Positions 7,841 through 16,723 are shown, numbered from the stretch's first letter. The stretch is DNA of 41,242 nt from Erythrobacter sp. (GCA_030065195.1 JASJDE010000014.1:1-41242); one strand, 5' to 3'. The notes: generated by a model not told the origin, from the sequence alone. Numbers and translations are program-made.

Positions 7841-7901
7841 TGCACCGCAAAGACGCGCGCACAATGATAGGGCATATTGACGCATCCTTGGGAGGGGAGA
7901 C

Positions 7902-8678
7902 GTGTCTATGGCCACTCTGGATCAGGCCCCACCGGCAAAACCCCAGGTCGATACGAACCTGAGCCTCGCAGATTTGAAAGCGGCATTGTCTGCAGGATGG
8001 GGCGACTTTCGCAGCATTCCGCAATACGGGCTGTTCTTCGGCGGGATCTATGTGCTGACCGGTCTTGCACTCGGCTATCTGGCCTTGGTCGGCGGCTACA
8101 CCAGCCTGCTGATCCCCGCGACGGCCGGCTTCCCACTTGTTGCCCCCTTCGTTGCTGTCGGCCTCTACGAGGCCAGCCGTCGGCGCGAAGCCGGGCAGCC
8201 GCTAAGCTGGCGCAATGTGCTAGGCGCGCTCAAAGGACATGGCGACGACCAGATCCTCAGCATGGGGGTGATCGTGTTCGTCGCGTTCGGCTTCTGGATG
8301 ATCGTCGCGCATGCGGTCGTGGCCATTTTCATGAACGAAGCGGGTGCCGGATCGGAGTCGCTTGCCTTCCTTACCACTCAGACGGGGCTAACCATGCTCG
8401 GCGTCGGCAGCGCGATTGGGGCGGTGATGGCATTCGCATTCTACGCGATGACAGTGATCAGCCTGCCATTACTGGTCGATCGCAAGGTCAGCTTCCTCAC
8501 CGCCATCATCGCCAGTTTCGCAGTCGTGCGCGAAAACCTGTTCGTGATGCTGGTGTGGGCCTTTGCGATCGCCGCTTTGCTGTTCATCGCCATGATCCCG
8601 GCGTTTCTGGGATTGCTGGTCGCGCTACCGGTGCTTGGCCACGCAACATGGCATCTCTATCGGCGAGCGATAAGTTAA
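7902..8678 (+). CDS. DUF2189 family integral membrane protein
   Basis: A 258-residue inner-membrane protein with about six hydrophobic segments. After a short cytosolic lead, L-A-A-L-S-A-G-W-G-D-F and P-Q-Y-G-L-F-F-G open the DUF2189 domain. P-L-V-A-P-F-V-A-V-G-L-Y-E-A-S-R-R, S-L-P-L-L-V-D-R and the end G-H-A-T-W-H-L-Y-R-R are typical of the family, found often near respiratory genes in alphaproteobacteria. Start is GTG 7902 or ATG 7908; GGGAGGGGAG lies just upstream and suits either. Molecular function is unknown. It stands alone between the DUF924 gene and an AT-richer region. Confidence 0.85.
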   Translation: MSMATLDQAPPAKPQVDTNLSLADLKAALSAGWGDFRSIPQYGLFFGGIYVLTGLALGYLALVGGYTSLLIPATAGFPLVAPFVAVGLYEASRRREAGQPLSWRNVLGALKGHGDDQILSMGVIVFVAFGFWMIVAHAVVAIFMNEAGAGSESLAFLTTQTGLTMLGVGSAIGAVMAFAFYAMTVISLPLLVDRKVSFLTAIIASFAVVRENLFVMLVWAFAIAALLFIAMIPAFLGLLVALPVLGHATWHLYRRAIS

Positions 8679-8798
8679 GGCACGCTCTATTCACGGTGGA
8701 CTCCAAGAGAATTTGGACTAACTACAGTGAAGTAGACCGCAATTCCGAGTGGTTTACTGGGGCTATAACATCATCACAACAAGTTTGGGGACTTGATC

Positions 8799-10319
8799 GT
8801 GACCAATAGTGTGCCAACTCGGCCAACAGATTCGGCCGCAGACGCATCCGCGGATCCGCCCGTTCCCGTGCAGGACGAACAGGCCATCACCCAACTGGAC
8901 CAACCGGGTGCCACCGGCGCGGACGAACCGGCCGGTGAGCTTGCGGTTTCAACCGGCGATGCAATCATACCATTGACCGATTTCCTTGCGCTCGGTTTCG
9001 GACAACTTGGTATTGTGATCGCGCTGTTCGGCGCGCTTCTGACCGTTATCGTTATCTTCTTTGCCTTGAAGACCAAGGAAGCCGCGGTCGCCGAAGTCAA
9101 AGGCGAAATGGCCGATATTCGTGCGGAGAATGTAAAGCTCAAGTCGGATGCGGCAACGGCCGTCAACGAGGCAAAGGAAAAGCTGATCGAAGCGCGCACC
9201 GATATGCTCGGCTTGAAAGACAGCATCAAAGATCAGGTGAATTCCGAGCTGAAATCTACGCGCGAAGAGGTCAAGAACCTGGAATATCTGCTCAAGGACC
9301 AGATGCTTGCAACACAAAAGGAGAAGATCGAACTTCAGCAGGAATTGATCGATTTGAGGGACAATCTCAAACAGACGGTCGACGAGGCTGTGGCGAAGGC
9401 CAAGGAATTCGACAGCACTCTTGCCAAGATGAAATCCGGTGAGTGGATCGAAGACATGGTGGAGCTGTTGGCGGCCAAACCCGAGCTTTCCCGGGAAGCA
9501 AAGGTGAACCTGTCACTGCGATCTTCCGCGGTCGTCGAAGAAAAGCATGTGGCGCAATACACGCGGAGCGATTTTCTGACCGTCATCGCCCACCACCTTG
9601 CGGAACGGAACTGGGATACGGTCGATGAACTGACCGACTACATGAAGGAGAGTGGCGCGAACGACGAGATAAGGGCGCTGGGATTCTTCTATTCCGGAAA
9701 GAACCACTTCGCCTCGCAACGCGAGCGTTCGGAAGGGAAAATGGACTACCGGCAGTTGGCGGAAGCCGATTATCTCGCTGCCATCGAGAAATTCTCGGGC
9801 TCTTCGAATCAGGAAGTGCGGCTGACGGTCGCCAAATGTCGCAACAACCTGATCGTGGTGTATCTGCGCAAGGACGGCTATGAAAAGGCCATAGAGTTGG
9901 CAGAAGAAGCCCTTAAGCATCTCGACGGCCTGAAGCCGGATGATGTCCATCGGCTGAAAGCGAAAATCCTGATCAATCATGCGAACGCTCTTTCGCATCT
10001 GGACAAGAATGAAGAGGCCATCGAGGCGTACCAGATGGTCATCCGCAATCTGCTTCACGCACCCGACTTCCCGGGTAAGGAAGACAGGATCGGTCTCGCC
10101 TATTACAACATGGCTTGTGCTTGGGCGTTGCTGAAAGATGTAGAAGCGTCAATCGAGTGCCTTAAGAAAGGGCATTCGCATTCGGATACGGCGCTAAGCG
10201 ATCTTCCGACGGACGAAGACTTTGACGGAATTCGGCAGGAGAAGAGTTTCACCGAGTTCTTAGACGACTACGGATTCCGCCCTTCGGATCGTGGGTTCGA
10301 TTTTGGCGGCGAAACCTAG
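8799..10319 (+). CDS. Membrane-anchored coiled-coil and TPR protein, function unknown
   Basis: A 506-residue protein. Residues 1-60 are Asp/Pro/Thr-rich and disordered; about 66-90 form one membrane helix (L-G-I-V-I-A-L-F-G-A-L-L-T-V-I-V). Residues about 93-205 are charged, heptad-like and probably coiled coil. The C-terminal half holds TPR-like repeats (A-I-E-L-A-E-E-A-L-K-H-L, A-I-E-A-Y-Q-M-V-I) and ends with Y-Y-N-M-A-C-A-W-A-L-L, which resembles the TPR end-of-group motif. GTG 8799 is preferred because GGGGA ends 7 bases before it; TTG 8793 is too close to that site. Base composition is lower in GC than the neighbours, and an AT-rich 120-base spacer precedes it, so it may be a later arrival. 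A scaffold role is inference from the architecture. Confidence 0.75.
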   Translation: MTNSVPTRPTDSAADASADPPVPVQDEQAITQLDQPGATGADEPAGELAVSTGDAIIPLTDFLALGFGQLGIVIALFGALLTVIVIFFALKTKEAAVAEVKGEMADIRAENVKLKSDAATAVNEAKEKLIEARTDMLGLKDSIKDQVNSELKSTREEVKNLEYLLKDQMLATQKEKIELQQELIDLRDNLKQTVDEAVAKAKEFDSTLAKMKSGEWIEDMVELLAAKPELSREAKVNLSLRSSAVVEEKHVAQYTRSDFLTVIAHHLAERNWDTVDELTDYMKESGANDEIRALGFFYSGKNHFASQRERSEGKMDYRQLAEADYLAAIEKFSGSSNQEVRLTVAKCRNNLIVVYLRKDGYEKAIELAEEALKHLDGLKPDDVHRLKAKILINHANALSHLDKNEEAIEAYQMVIRNLLHAPDFPGKEDRIGLAYYNMACAWALLKDVEASIECLKKGHSHSDTALSDLPTDEDFDGIRQEKSFTEFLDDYGFRPSDRGFDFGGET

Positions 10320-10481
10320 CCGGTCCAGCCCGCAGCCAGTCACAAGTCCCAACGTTCCAACCATCCGATCCCGGGTTTTCCTACCGACAATCATCTGGTC
10401 TAGAATCGCGAAATGATGCGAAGTGAAGATAGGATTCATCCGACTGCAGGGGCTTGCTGTCAAGGCAAGGGAATTTGCTTC

Positions 10482-10504
10482 TGGACCGTGTAACATGCGG
10501 TCCA
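10482..10504. promoter_or_regulatory. Inverted repeat upstream of the amidohydrolase gene
   Basis: TGGACCG and CGGTCCA form a perfect 7-base inverted repeat separated by 9 bases, 64 bases before the amidohydrolase ATG. The spacing fits a dimeric regulator site or a leader hairpin. It is the only structure I see in the 249-base gap 10320-10568. Confidence 0.35.
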
Positions 10505-10568
10505 TGTCTCGACTAAGGTGCTGGAATCGCCCATTGTCGGAAAAAGCGACCAAACGCGAGTGTGCCAG

Positions 10569-11609
10569 ATGACCGAAGCCATCCTCGAACCCGATCTGCC
10601 GATCATCGACCCGCACCACCACCTGTGGGACCTGCGGCCCATGCTGCCGATGTTCCCCGAACCGCGACACCACTTCATCGCCGCGCTGGTCGACAACGCA
10701 TACTACACCTTCGATCAGTTGCACGCGCATCTCACCGGCGGACACAACATCGTCGGAACCGTCTTCATGGAATGCGGGGCGTTCTACAACGGCGCCCATG
10801 GCGAAGCGAAAAAGGTCGTCGGCGAAGTCGAATACGTGAATGGCGTAGCGGCGCAATCGGCCAGCGGCATCTATGGCGACCTGCGGGCGTGCGCCGGGAT
10901 TGTGGGACATGCGGACCTGATGCTGGGCAGTGCCGCGGGCGAAGTGCTCGATGCCTTGCAGGCGGCGTCGCCGCGCTTCCGTGGGATTCGTCACCAGGGA
11001 GCCTGGGATGCCGATCCGGAGGTGCTCGGCCCACCCTTCCACGCGCCCGAAGGCCTCTATCGCGACGCGACCTTCCGCGAAGGCATTGGCGAGGTAGGGA
11101 AGCGTGGACTAAGCTTCGATGCCTGGGTTCTCGAACCGCAGCTGCCCGACGTGATCGACCTCGCCCGTGCCTTCCCCGATCAGCCGATCTGCCTCGACCA
11201 TTGCGGCACGCCGCTCGGCGTCGCGAGCTATCGCGGAAAGCTGCACGAGCGCTTCGACATATGGCGGCACAACATCAAGGAACTCGCGCTATGTGAGAAT
11301 GTGGTGGTCAAGCTGGGCGGGCTGGCAATGGCGTTCTGCGGCCTCCCGGACGAAGGCCCGGCTGCGGGATCCACCTCGGAGCATCTGGCCGGATTGTGGC
11401 GACCCTACATCGAGACCTGCATCGAGGCCTTCGGACCAAACCGCGCGATGTTCGAGAGCAATTATCCGGTCGATTACTGGGGGGCGGACTACCAGGTGTT
11501 GTGGAACGCCTTCAAGCATTTGACAGTGGGTGCAAGCGCGGATGAAAAGGCTTCTCTGTATGCCGGGAACGCGGCGCGGTTCTATCGCATTGAAGAGTTG
11601 CTTGCCTGA
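10569..11609 (+). CDS. Amidohydrolase-2 family metal-dependent hydrolase
   Basis: A 346-residue TIM-barrel protein of the amidohydrolase-2 group (PF04909 type). I-I-D-P-H-H-H-L-W-D near residue 16 is the metal-binding H-x-H strand of this family (2-pyrone-4,6-dicarboxylate lactonase and related enzymes). I-C-L-D-H-C-G later provides another metal-site His, and the late F-E-S-N-Y-P-V-D is the usual end motif. No signal peptide; cytosolic. ATG 10569 places the barrel start at the normal distance, whereas the frame is open to 10518. It is followed 55 bases later by a nitronate monooxygenase gene, so the two may be co-transcribed in breakdown of some organic acid or nitro compound. The substrate cannot be assigned. 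Confidence 0.85.
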   Translation: MTEAILEPDLPIIDPHHHLWDLRPMLPMFPEPRHHFIAALVDNAYYTFDQLHAHLTGGHNIVGTVFMECGAFYNGAHGEAKKVVGEVEYVNGVAAQSASGIYGDLRACAGIVGHADLMLGSAAGEVLDALQAASPRFRGIRHQGAWDADPEVLGPPFHAPEGLYRDATFREGIGEVGKRGLSFDAWVLEPQLPDVIDLARAFPDQPICLDHCGTPLGVASYRGKLHERFDIWRHNIKELALCENVVVKLGGLAMAFCGLPDEGPAAGSTSEHLAGLWRPYIETCIEAFGPNRAMFESNYPVDYWGADYQVLWNAFKHLTVGASADEKASLYAGNAARFYRIEELLA

Positions 11610-11664
11610 CTGGAAACCAGTCTCTAGCAGCAACTGAAATTCTGCAATCCAGACGGAGACATCC

Positions 11665-12669
11665 ATGCCGCTTCCCGCCCCGTTCGACCGCCTGCGCCTG
11701 CCGCTGATCGGATCGCCGCTGTTTATCGTCTCCGGCCCCGAGCTGGTGATCGCACAATGCAAGGCGGGAATCATCGGCAGTTTTCCGGCATTGAACGCCC
11801 GTCCGCAGCCGCTGCTCGACGAGTGGCTCCACCAGATCACGGAAGAACTGGCCAAGCACAACCGCGAGAACCCGGATCGCCCGGCCGCGCCGTTTGCAGT
11901 CAACCAGATCATCCACAAAACCAATGACCGCGTCGAAGCCGACATGGCGACTTGCGAGAAATGGCAGGTGCCGATGATCATCACGTCACTGGGTGCGCGC
12001 GAGGAAGTGTACCAGGCGGTGCGGAACTGGGGCGGGATTACACTGCACGACGTCATCAACAACCGCTTCGCACAAAAAGCGATCCAGAAAGGTGCCGACG
12101 GGCTGATCCCGGTCGCTGCAGGGGCTGGCGGACACGCGGGTGCACTCTCCCCCTTCGCGCTGATGCAGGAAATCCGCGAGTGGTTCGATGGACTGGTCGC
12201 GCTGTCCGGCTCGATCGCCCACGGTGCTTCGATCCTCGCTGCGCAAAGCTTGCGCGCCGACTTTGCCTATTCCGGCAGCGCCTTCATCGCCACCGAAGAA
12301 GCCAACGCCGATCAGGGATACAAGCAGGGCATTGTCGAAGGCGATGCGAGCGGGATCGTCTACACCAACCTGTTCACCGGCGTGCACGGCAACTACCTTC
12401 GATCATCGATCGAGAAAGCGGGACTCGACCCAGAAAACCTGCCCGAAAGCGATCCGTCGAAGATGAATTTCGGCAGCGGCGGCAATACGAAGGCGAAGGC
12501 CTGGAAGGATATTTGGGGATCTGGTCAGGGCGTCGGCGCGGTCAAGTCGGTCGGATCTGTCGAAGACCTCGTCGCGCGGATGGAACGCGAATATCACGAA
12601 GCCAAGGCGCAATTGCTCGACAACTCGAACTACACCGCTTGGGAAACGCTTGCGGAGGCAGCCGAGTAG
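11665..12669 (+). CDS. Nitronate monooxygenase (2-nitropropane dioxygenase family)
   Basis: A 334-residue FMN-binding TIM-barrel protein. The family pattern is clear: L-P-L-I-G-S-P-L-F-I-V-S-G at the N-terminus, G-I-I-G-S-F-P-A-L-N-A-R-P, F-A-V-N-Q-I-I-H, V-A-A-G-A-G-G-H-A-G for FMN phosphate and catalytic His, and A-L-S-G-S-I-A-H-G. These enzymes oxidise propionate-3-nitronate and alkyl nitronates. Many relatives in this wider group have other roles, so the exact substrate is open. Start ATG 11665 has GGAGA about 9 bases upstream. It lies close downstream of the amidohydrolase gene on the same strand. Confidence 0.88.
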   Translation: MPLPAPFDRLRLPLIGSPLFIVSGPELVIAQCKAGIIGSFPALNARPQPLLDEWLHQITEELAKHNRENPDRPAAPFAVNQIIHKTNDRVEADMATCEKWQVPMIITSLGAREEVYQAVRNWGGITLHDVINNRFAQKAIQKGADGLIPVAAGAGGHAGALSPFALMQEIREWFDGLVALSGSIAHGASILAAQSLRADFAYSGSAFIATEEANADQGYKQGIVEGDASGIVYTNLFTGVHGNYLRSSIEKAGLDPENLPESDPSKMNFGSGGNTKAKAWKDIWGSGQGVGAVKSVGSVEDLVARMEREYHEAKAQLLDNSNYTAWETLAEAAE

Positions 12670-12673
12670 CGGC

Positions 12674-13231
12674 TCAGGTTGCCTTCCAAAGCGCTTCGGC
12701 CATGGCGTCGAGCTCGGAGAAGTCGAAGCCGGTGCCGAGCGGATCCTTGCGGTTCAGGATCATCCTGCGACGCTGGTGAAGGAGGCGTCGGCGAAGCGCC
12801 GTCTGCAGCAGCTTCAATCGCATCAACGCTTCGGCGTGCGCGGCGGAAGCGTTGCTCCGGCGCGCCTCCTGCCATCGTTCCTCGACCTTGCCGACCCGCT
12901 CGATCACAAGCTCGTTGTAGTGTCGGTGCGGCCCGCGATGAAGCGGCATCCCGGTGCGAAGTGTCGCATCCGCCGTGGCCGGGAGCAGCAGGCCGTTAGC
13001 GCGAAAATCGTCGAACCCCACCGGCTCTCGCCCGATCTGCGCAAACAGGCTGCCAAAGCACCGACGACCGAGCAGCTGTCGCGGCAACAGGTGATGTCTT
13101 TGCAGCCCCGGATCGTAGTCCGGTTCGCCACGCCGGTTGACCTTGCGAAAGGGGATTGCGGCACGGCGATGGGCCGACGCCATCGCAGCGCCAATACATA
13201 TACCTCCCGGATGGCCGCCCAACCGAGACAT
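12674..13231 (-). CDS. AHH-type (HNH/Endo VII superfamily) nuclease domain protein
   Basis: A 185-residue protein. L-Q-R-H-H-L-L-P-R at residues 43-51 is the signature of AHH nucleases in the HNH/ENDO VII superfamily. It is followed by G-F-D-D-F-R-A-N-G-L-L-L-P and H-R-G-P-H-R-H-Y-N-E (His about 98-104), which complete the expected metal/active site. AHH domains usually form the C-terminal warhead of secreted polymorphic toxins, but here there is no long delivery region, signal peptide or obvious immunity gene. ATG 13231 begins 3 bases after the upstream gene's stop, suggesting coupling; ATG 13183 is an alternative. The C-terminal 80 residues are helical and Arg-rich. Nuclease activity is inferred from the motif. 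Confidence 0.72.
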   Translation of the reverse strand: MSRLGGHPGGICIGAAMASAHRRAAIPFRKVNRRGEPDYDPGLQRHHLLPRQLLGRRCFGSLFAQIGREPVGFDDFRANGLLLPATADATLRTGMPLHRGPHRHYNELVIERVGKVEERWQEARRSNASAAHAEALMRLKLLQTALRRRLLHQRRRMILNRKDPLGTGFDFSELDAMAEALWKAT

Positions 13232-13234
13232 GGG

Positions 13235-14059
13235 CTATTCGCGCCAAACCCTGATGAACTTGCGATTGCGCGACGGACGCATCACCAATCTGGTGCCGTC
13301 GGGGGCTACAATACGCTCGCTCTCATCAAGACCGCCAACGATGATGAGCTGGTTGACTATCCGCACGGCCAGGCGGGTTGCATTCACCTTGTCGACCGAA
13401 AGGGGGGGCTCGATCCGAAGCTCCTGGCCGATCCAGAATTCTAGACCCACGCTCTGCAAGGCGCCGTCGATCGCTTCGCGAAACGCTGTGAGACCCAAGG
13501 CGGGGAATGCTCCACCTTCCAACCAGGCGGTCGATATGGATTCGAAATATCGCCTACCGATCGCGCTTTTGGACGGGGGCCAGACTATGGCGACTAGATC
13601 GTCAAAATGGTGTGTCAGGTCGCGCGCCAATGCAATCAGGCCTTTCACGATCGGCAAGCTCGATTCTGCTCCCGCCAGATGCTGCCCCGGCTCCAGTAGC
13701 ATCGCTTCAAGACGGAATGCACCTGGTGGCCGATCCAAGTCAAACCGGTGTTCGGCATCGGGAAAATCGCAAGCCGCACCGGGCGCGATCCCGCGCAAAT
13801 CGAAACTCAGGCCGTCGATCAACAGTTCGATCCAAGCTTCATTATCCGAGGTCGGTTCGATCTCAGCCGCCGATGGGCTTGGGTCCTGATCGGAATTCAC
13901 CAATTGCAGCGGCGCATCATCCGAAGGGTCGTGCGCGATGGACACTGAGCGCTGATGATCGACAAATTCCCTAATGGCAGCGCGTGTTGGCCGCTTGCCA
14001 GTCGCAAACAGGAGATGCAGTCCTCTGGCGTCGGCATGCTGCGATTGATCGATGTTCAA
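13235..14059 (-). CDS. Protein of unknown function, upstream partner of the AHH nuclease gene
   Basis: I do not recognise this 274-residue protein with confidence. It is acidic in its first third (D-P-S-D-D-A-P, S-D-Q-D-P-S-P-S) and has no signal peptide or membrane segment. Its C-terminal half (I-V-W-P-P-S-K-S, F-E-S-I-S-T-A-W, L-E-F-W-I-G-Q-E-L-R-I) loosely recalls the layout of DUF4261 proteins, a resemblance I cannot verify. The gene ends 3 bases before the AHH nuclease gene, so the two are surely co-transcribed. If the nuclease is toxic, this could be its regulator or antidote; equally both may serve a housekeeping role. ATG 14059 is the first start in the frame. Confidence 0.6.
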   Translation of the reverse strand: MNIDQSQHADARGLHLLFATGKRPTRAAIREFVDHQRSVSIAHDPSDDAPLQLVNSDQDPSPSAAEIEPTSDNEAWIELLIDGLSFDLRGIAPGAACDFPDAEHRFDLDRPPGAFRLEAMLLEPGQHLAGAESSLPIVKGLIALARDLTHHFDDLVAIVWPPSKSAIGRRYFESISTAWLEGGAFPALGLTAFREAIDGALQSVGLEFWIGQELRIEPPLSVDKVNATRLAVRIVNQLIIVGGLDESERIVAPDGTRLVMRPSRNRKFIRVWRE

Positions 14060-14176
14060 CGACCCCTCTTAACCCCGCGGTTCTTGCCTGCAACCCACAG
14101 GTCCGAACCTTGACGTCATTTGTACCCAGCGTCGAGTCCCCATTTTGCCGGTTTGCCCTTAAACTTTCGGTAAGGG

Positions 14177-14668
14177 CTAGAAAACGCCCAGCTTCAGTCC
14201 TTCGGCCAAAGAACACCCTATTTCCCGACATGCTTTCAAAGCCTTATCCGGCACCTCTTTCTCAGCCAGAATCGCCTCGGGCGTTTGCGCTTGGAAGTTG
14301 ACGATCAATGGATCCGCAACCCGTTTCAGTCGCCAACCGGTGGCGATCCGATCCAGCTGACGCTGCGCCCCCTCTCCGTCCGAGCCTGCAGCGATGATCG
14401 ATGCATAGGGTCTTCCTTCGATCCTTCCGAGCACGGGATAGTAGTTGCGATCGAACATCTCCTTCATCGCACCACTCATGCTTGCCAGGTTTTCGGGACA
14501 AACGAAGAGGTAACCAGCGGCACGCAAGAGATCGCCATCGGAAACTGCGTCGGCGGCCAATAGTTCAGCGTTGCCCGATTGGGCCGCCGCTTCGGCCATC
14601 GCTTTGCTCGCACCGGTTCGGCTGTGCCAGACGACCAGGAGAATTCGTTCTTCGGCAATTGCAGTCAT
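14177..14668 (-). CDS. Flavodoxin-like / NAD(P)H-dependent oxidoreductase family protein
   Basis: A 163-residue flavodoxin-fold protein. I-L-L-V-V-W-H-S-R-T-G-A-S at the N-terminus is the FMN phosphate-binding loop. G-Y-L-F-V-C-P-E-N-L-A-S-M-S-G-A-M-K-E-M-F-D-R resembles the isoalloxazine-binding loop of small FMN reductases, and A-A-G-S-D-G-E-G-A follows. ATG 14668 (M-T-A-I-A-E-E-R) puts the first strand right after the start; the frame is open to 14686. Probably an FMN-dependent reductase in the cytosol; electron donor and substrate are unknown. It diverges from recJ, whose start lies 85 bases away. Confidence 0.75.
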   Translation of the reverse strand: MTAIAEERILLVVWHSRTGASKAMAEAAAQSGNAELLAADAVSDGDLLRAAGYLFVCPENLASMSGAMKEMFDRNYYPVLGRIEGRPYASIIAAGSDGEGAQRQLDRIATGWRLKRVADPLIVNFQAQTPEAILAEKEVPDKALKACREIGCSLAEGLKLGVF

Positions 14669-14753
14669 ACCCCAGAGGCAAGGCAAAGAGCCTGTCGATT
14701 GTCAATGCAGCGCGCCTGTCGCCTGCGGCCAGTTTGAGTTAACTGTGCGAGCC

Positions 14754-16553
14754 ATGGTCACCCAAACCGTCTCTCATGTGCTTGGAGTATCCCGGTCGCT
14801 GTCGGGTCGGGCTTGGCAATGGCGCGGCGGCAATATGGACCTCGGAACGAAACCGGCCGATGGCGACACGGCCTTGGACCGGGATATTGTGGCTCAACTC
14901 CTGATGACGCGAGGCGTCGCCGAAGGCGACGTATGGAGACACGCCAAGCCGACCTTGCGCGAATTCCTTCCAGACCCAGCTGAGTTTCAGGATATGGAAC
15001 TTGCGGCAGAGCGAATTGCAACTGCGGTTCTCTCCGAAGAGAAGATCACGATTTATGGCGATTACGATGTCGACGGAGCGACCAGTGCGGCGCTGTTGGT
15101 GGACTTGCTCCGCATGTTGGGCACAGATGCCGAATTCTACATCCCGGATCGCCTACTGGAAGGGTATGGGCCGAGTGGCGAAGCGCTCGTCGAGCTCGCC
15201 AGGGCTGGCTCTAGCCTAATTGTTACCGTCGATTGCGGCGCGATGGCCTACGAAGCGCTTGGTATGGCGCGCGATGCCGGGGTCGACGTCATCGTCGTCG
15301 ATCATCATAAATGCGCGGCCGAATTGCCTCCAGCAGCGGCGCTGGTCAATCCGAACAGGTTGGACGAGAATGACATTGCGGCATGCCACGGGCATCTTGC
15401 TGCGGTTGGCGTCGCATTTCTTCTTGCTATCGAATTGGTGCGTACGCTGCGTTCAAGGGGCTACTTCAAGCATCGCAGCGAGCCCGATCTGATGAGCCTG
15501 CTCGATCTCGTCGCGCTGGGGACGGTGGCGGATGTTGCCGCGCTACACGGACTCAATCGGGCATTCGTCGCCCAGGGGCTCAAGGTGCTTGCAAGGCGCA
15601 AGCGCATCGGCATGTCGGCCTTGATCGATGCAAGCCGCCTCAAACGTGCACCCCAGGCTAGCGACCTCGGGTTCGCGCTTGGTCCGAGAATCAATGCGGG
15701 GGGACGCGTCGGCGAATCCACACTCGGGGTTCGTTTGCTGACGACGAATGACGCGGAAGAAGCGAGAGGCATTGCCGAGCAGCTATCAGTGCTCAACGAA
15801 CAGCGTCGCGCGATAGAGGCGGAAGTCCAGGAGGCCGCCGAAGTGCAGATTGCGGCTCAGCACAATTCGAGCGTTCATGTCTTGTCAGGCGACGGTTGGC
15901 ATCCGGGCGTGATCGGCATTGTTGCAGGCCGGATCAAGGAAAAGACTGGTAAACCGTCGATCGTTGTCGCCATGGACGGCAAGGAAGGGATAGGGAAAGG
16001 AAGTGGACGATCGATCTCCGGTGTGGATCTGGGAGCCGCAATCATTGCGGCGCGCGATGCGGGATTCCTTGTGGCGGGTGGAGGCCATGCGATGGCAGCG
16101 GGATTGACCGTGTCGAAGGACAGGCTCGGGGATTTGACGGAATTCCTCGAAGAACGTCTCGCCAAAGATGTCGAACGCGCTCGAACGGGCCAATCCATGA
16201 AGCTCGATCTCGCACTGGCACCTGGGGGGCTCACACCGGAATTGGTTGCGTCACTCGACGCTGCCGGTCCATTCGGCGTTGGCTGGCCCGCACCGCGGGT
16301 TGCGGTAGGACCGGTGCGCATCGTCAAAGCCGACATAGTTGGGAAGGATCATCTTCGAATCATCGCGAGCGGCAATGATGGTCGTTCATTCAAGGGAATT
16401 GCGTTTCGTTCAGCCGAAACGGAGATGGCCCAGACGCTGCTCCATCGCAGCGCGGGACGAGCCTTTCATCTCGCAGGCCGTGTGAAACTGGACGATTGGG
16501 GAAGCCGTCCCGCCGCAGAATTGCATCTGGAAGACGCTGCCTTCGCCGACTGA
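14754..16553 (+). CDS. recJ: Single-stranded-DNA-specific 5'-3' exonuclease RecJ
   Basis: A 599-residue DHH-family exonuclease that degrades single-stranded DNA 5' to 3' in recombination and mismatch/base-excision repair. Motif I Y-G-D-Y-D-V-D-G-A-T is at residues 101-110 and V-D-H-H at 182-185 is the Mn-binding DHH motif. The DHHA1 glycine-rich motif G-G-G-H-A-M-A-A-G is near 442-450, followed by the OB-fold-like C-terminal domain. ATG 14754 (M-V-T-Q-T-V-S-H-V-L-G-V) matches the usual N-terminus (V-S-x-V-L-G-V-x-x-S); the frame is open upstream to 14571 but that part overlaps the divergent flavodoxin gene. tRNA-Glu follows 95 bases after the stop. Confidence 0.96.
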   Translation: MVTQTVSHVLGVSRSLSGRAWQWRGGNMDLGTKPADGDTALDRDIVAQLLMTRGVAEGDVWRHAKPTLREFLPDPAEFQDMELAAERIATAVLSEEKITIYGDYDVDGATSAALLVDLLRMLGTDAEFYIPDRLLEGYGPSGEALVELARAGSSLIVTVDCGAMAYEALGMARDAGVDVIVVDHHKCAAELPPAAALVNPNRLDENDIAACHGHLAAVGVAFLLAIELVRTLRSRGYFKHRSEPDLMSLLDLVALGTVADVAALHGLNRAFVAQGLKVLARRKRIGMSALIDASRLKRAPQASDLGFALGPRINAGGRVGESTLGVRLLTTNDAEEARGIAEQLSVLNEQRRAIEAEVQEAAEVQIAAQHNSSVHVLSGDGWHPGVIGIVAGRIKEKTGKPSIVVAMDGKEGIGKGSGRSISGVDLGAAIIAARDAGFLVAGGGHAMAAGLTVSKDRLGDLTEFLEERLAKDVERARTGQSMKLDLALAPGGLTPELVASLDAAGPFGVGWPAPRVAVGPVRIVKADIVGKDHLRIIASGNDGRSFKGIAFRSAETEMAQTLLHRSAGRAFHLAGRVKLDDWGSRPAAELHLEDAAFAD

Positions 16554-16648
16554 ATCGGGCGATGGAATAGAATAAAAGGGGTATGAACAACACGGGGCTT
16601 GACCGCCCCTGCCCACGTCCCTAGATGCGCCCTCTCGCTTATGAGCGT

Positions 16649-16723
16649 GGCCCCTTCGTCTAGCGGTTAGGACGCGGCCCTTTCACGGCTGAAACACGGG
16701 TTCGATTCCCGTAGGGGTCACCA
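16649..16723 (+). tRNA. tRNA-Glu (anticodon TTC)
   Basis: A 75-base cloverleaf with encoded CCA. The acceptor arm GGCCCCT pairs with AGGGGTC (one G-U). The D arm contains TAGCGGTTAGGA. The anticodon loop CTTTCAC carries TTC at 16682-16684 and is closed by a CGGCC/GGCTG stem. The T arm is ACGGG-TTCGATT-CCCGT, and discriminator A precedes CCA. It reads GAA and, by wobble, GAG. Confidence 0.96.

Noticed and set aside
7877..8809. 310-codon plus-strand frame overlapping the DUF2189 gene
   Set aside because: Arg/Pro/Ser-rich out-of-frame shadow; the overlapping frame encodes a clean multi-helix membrane protein.
16595..16620. GGGGC-TTGACC-GCCCC hairpin between recJ and tRNA-Glu as a recJ terminator
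   Set aside because: Stem of only five pairs and no T run; could equally be part of the tRNA promoter region.
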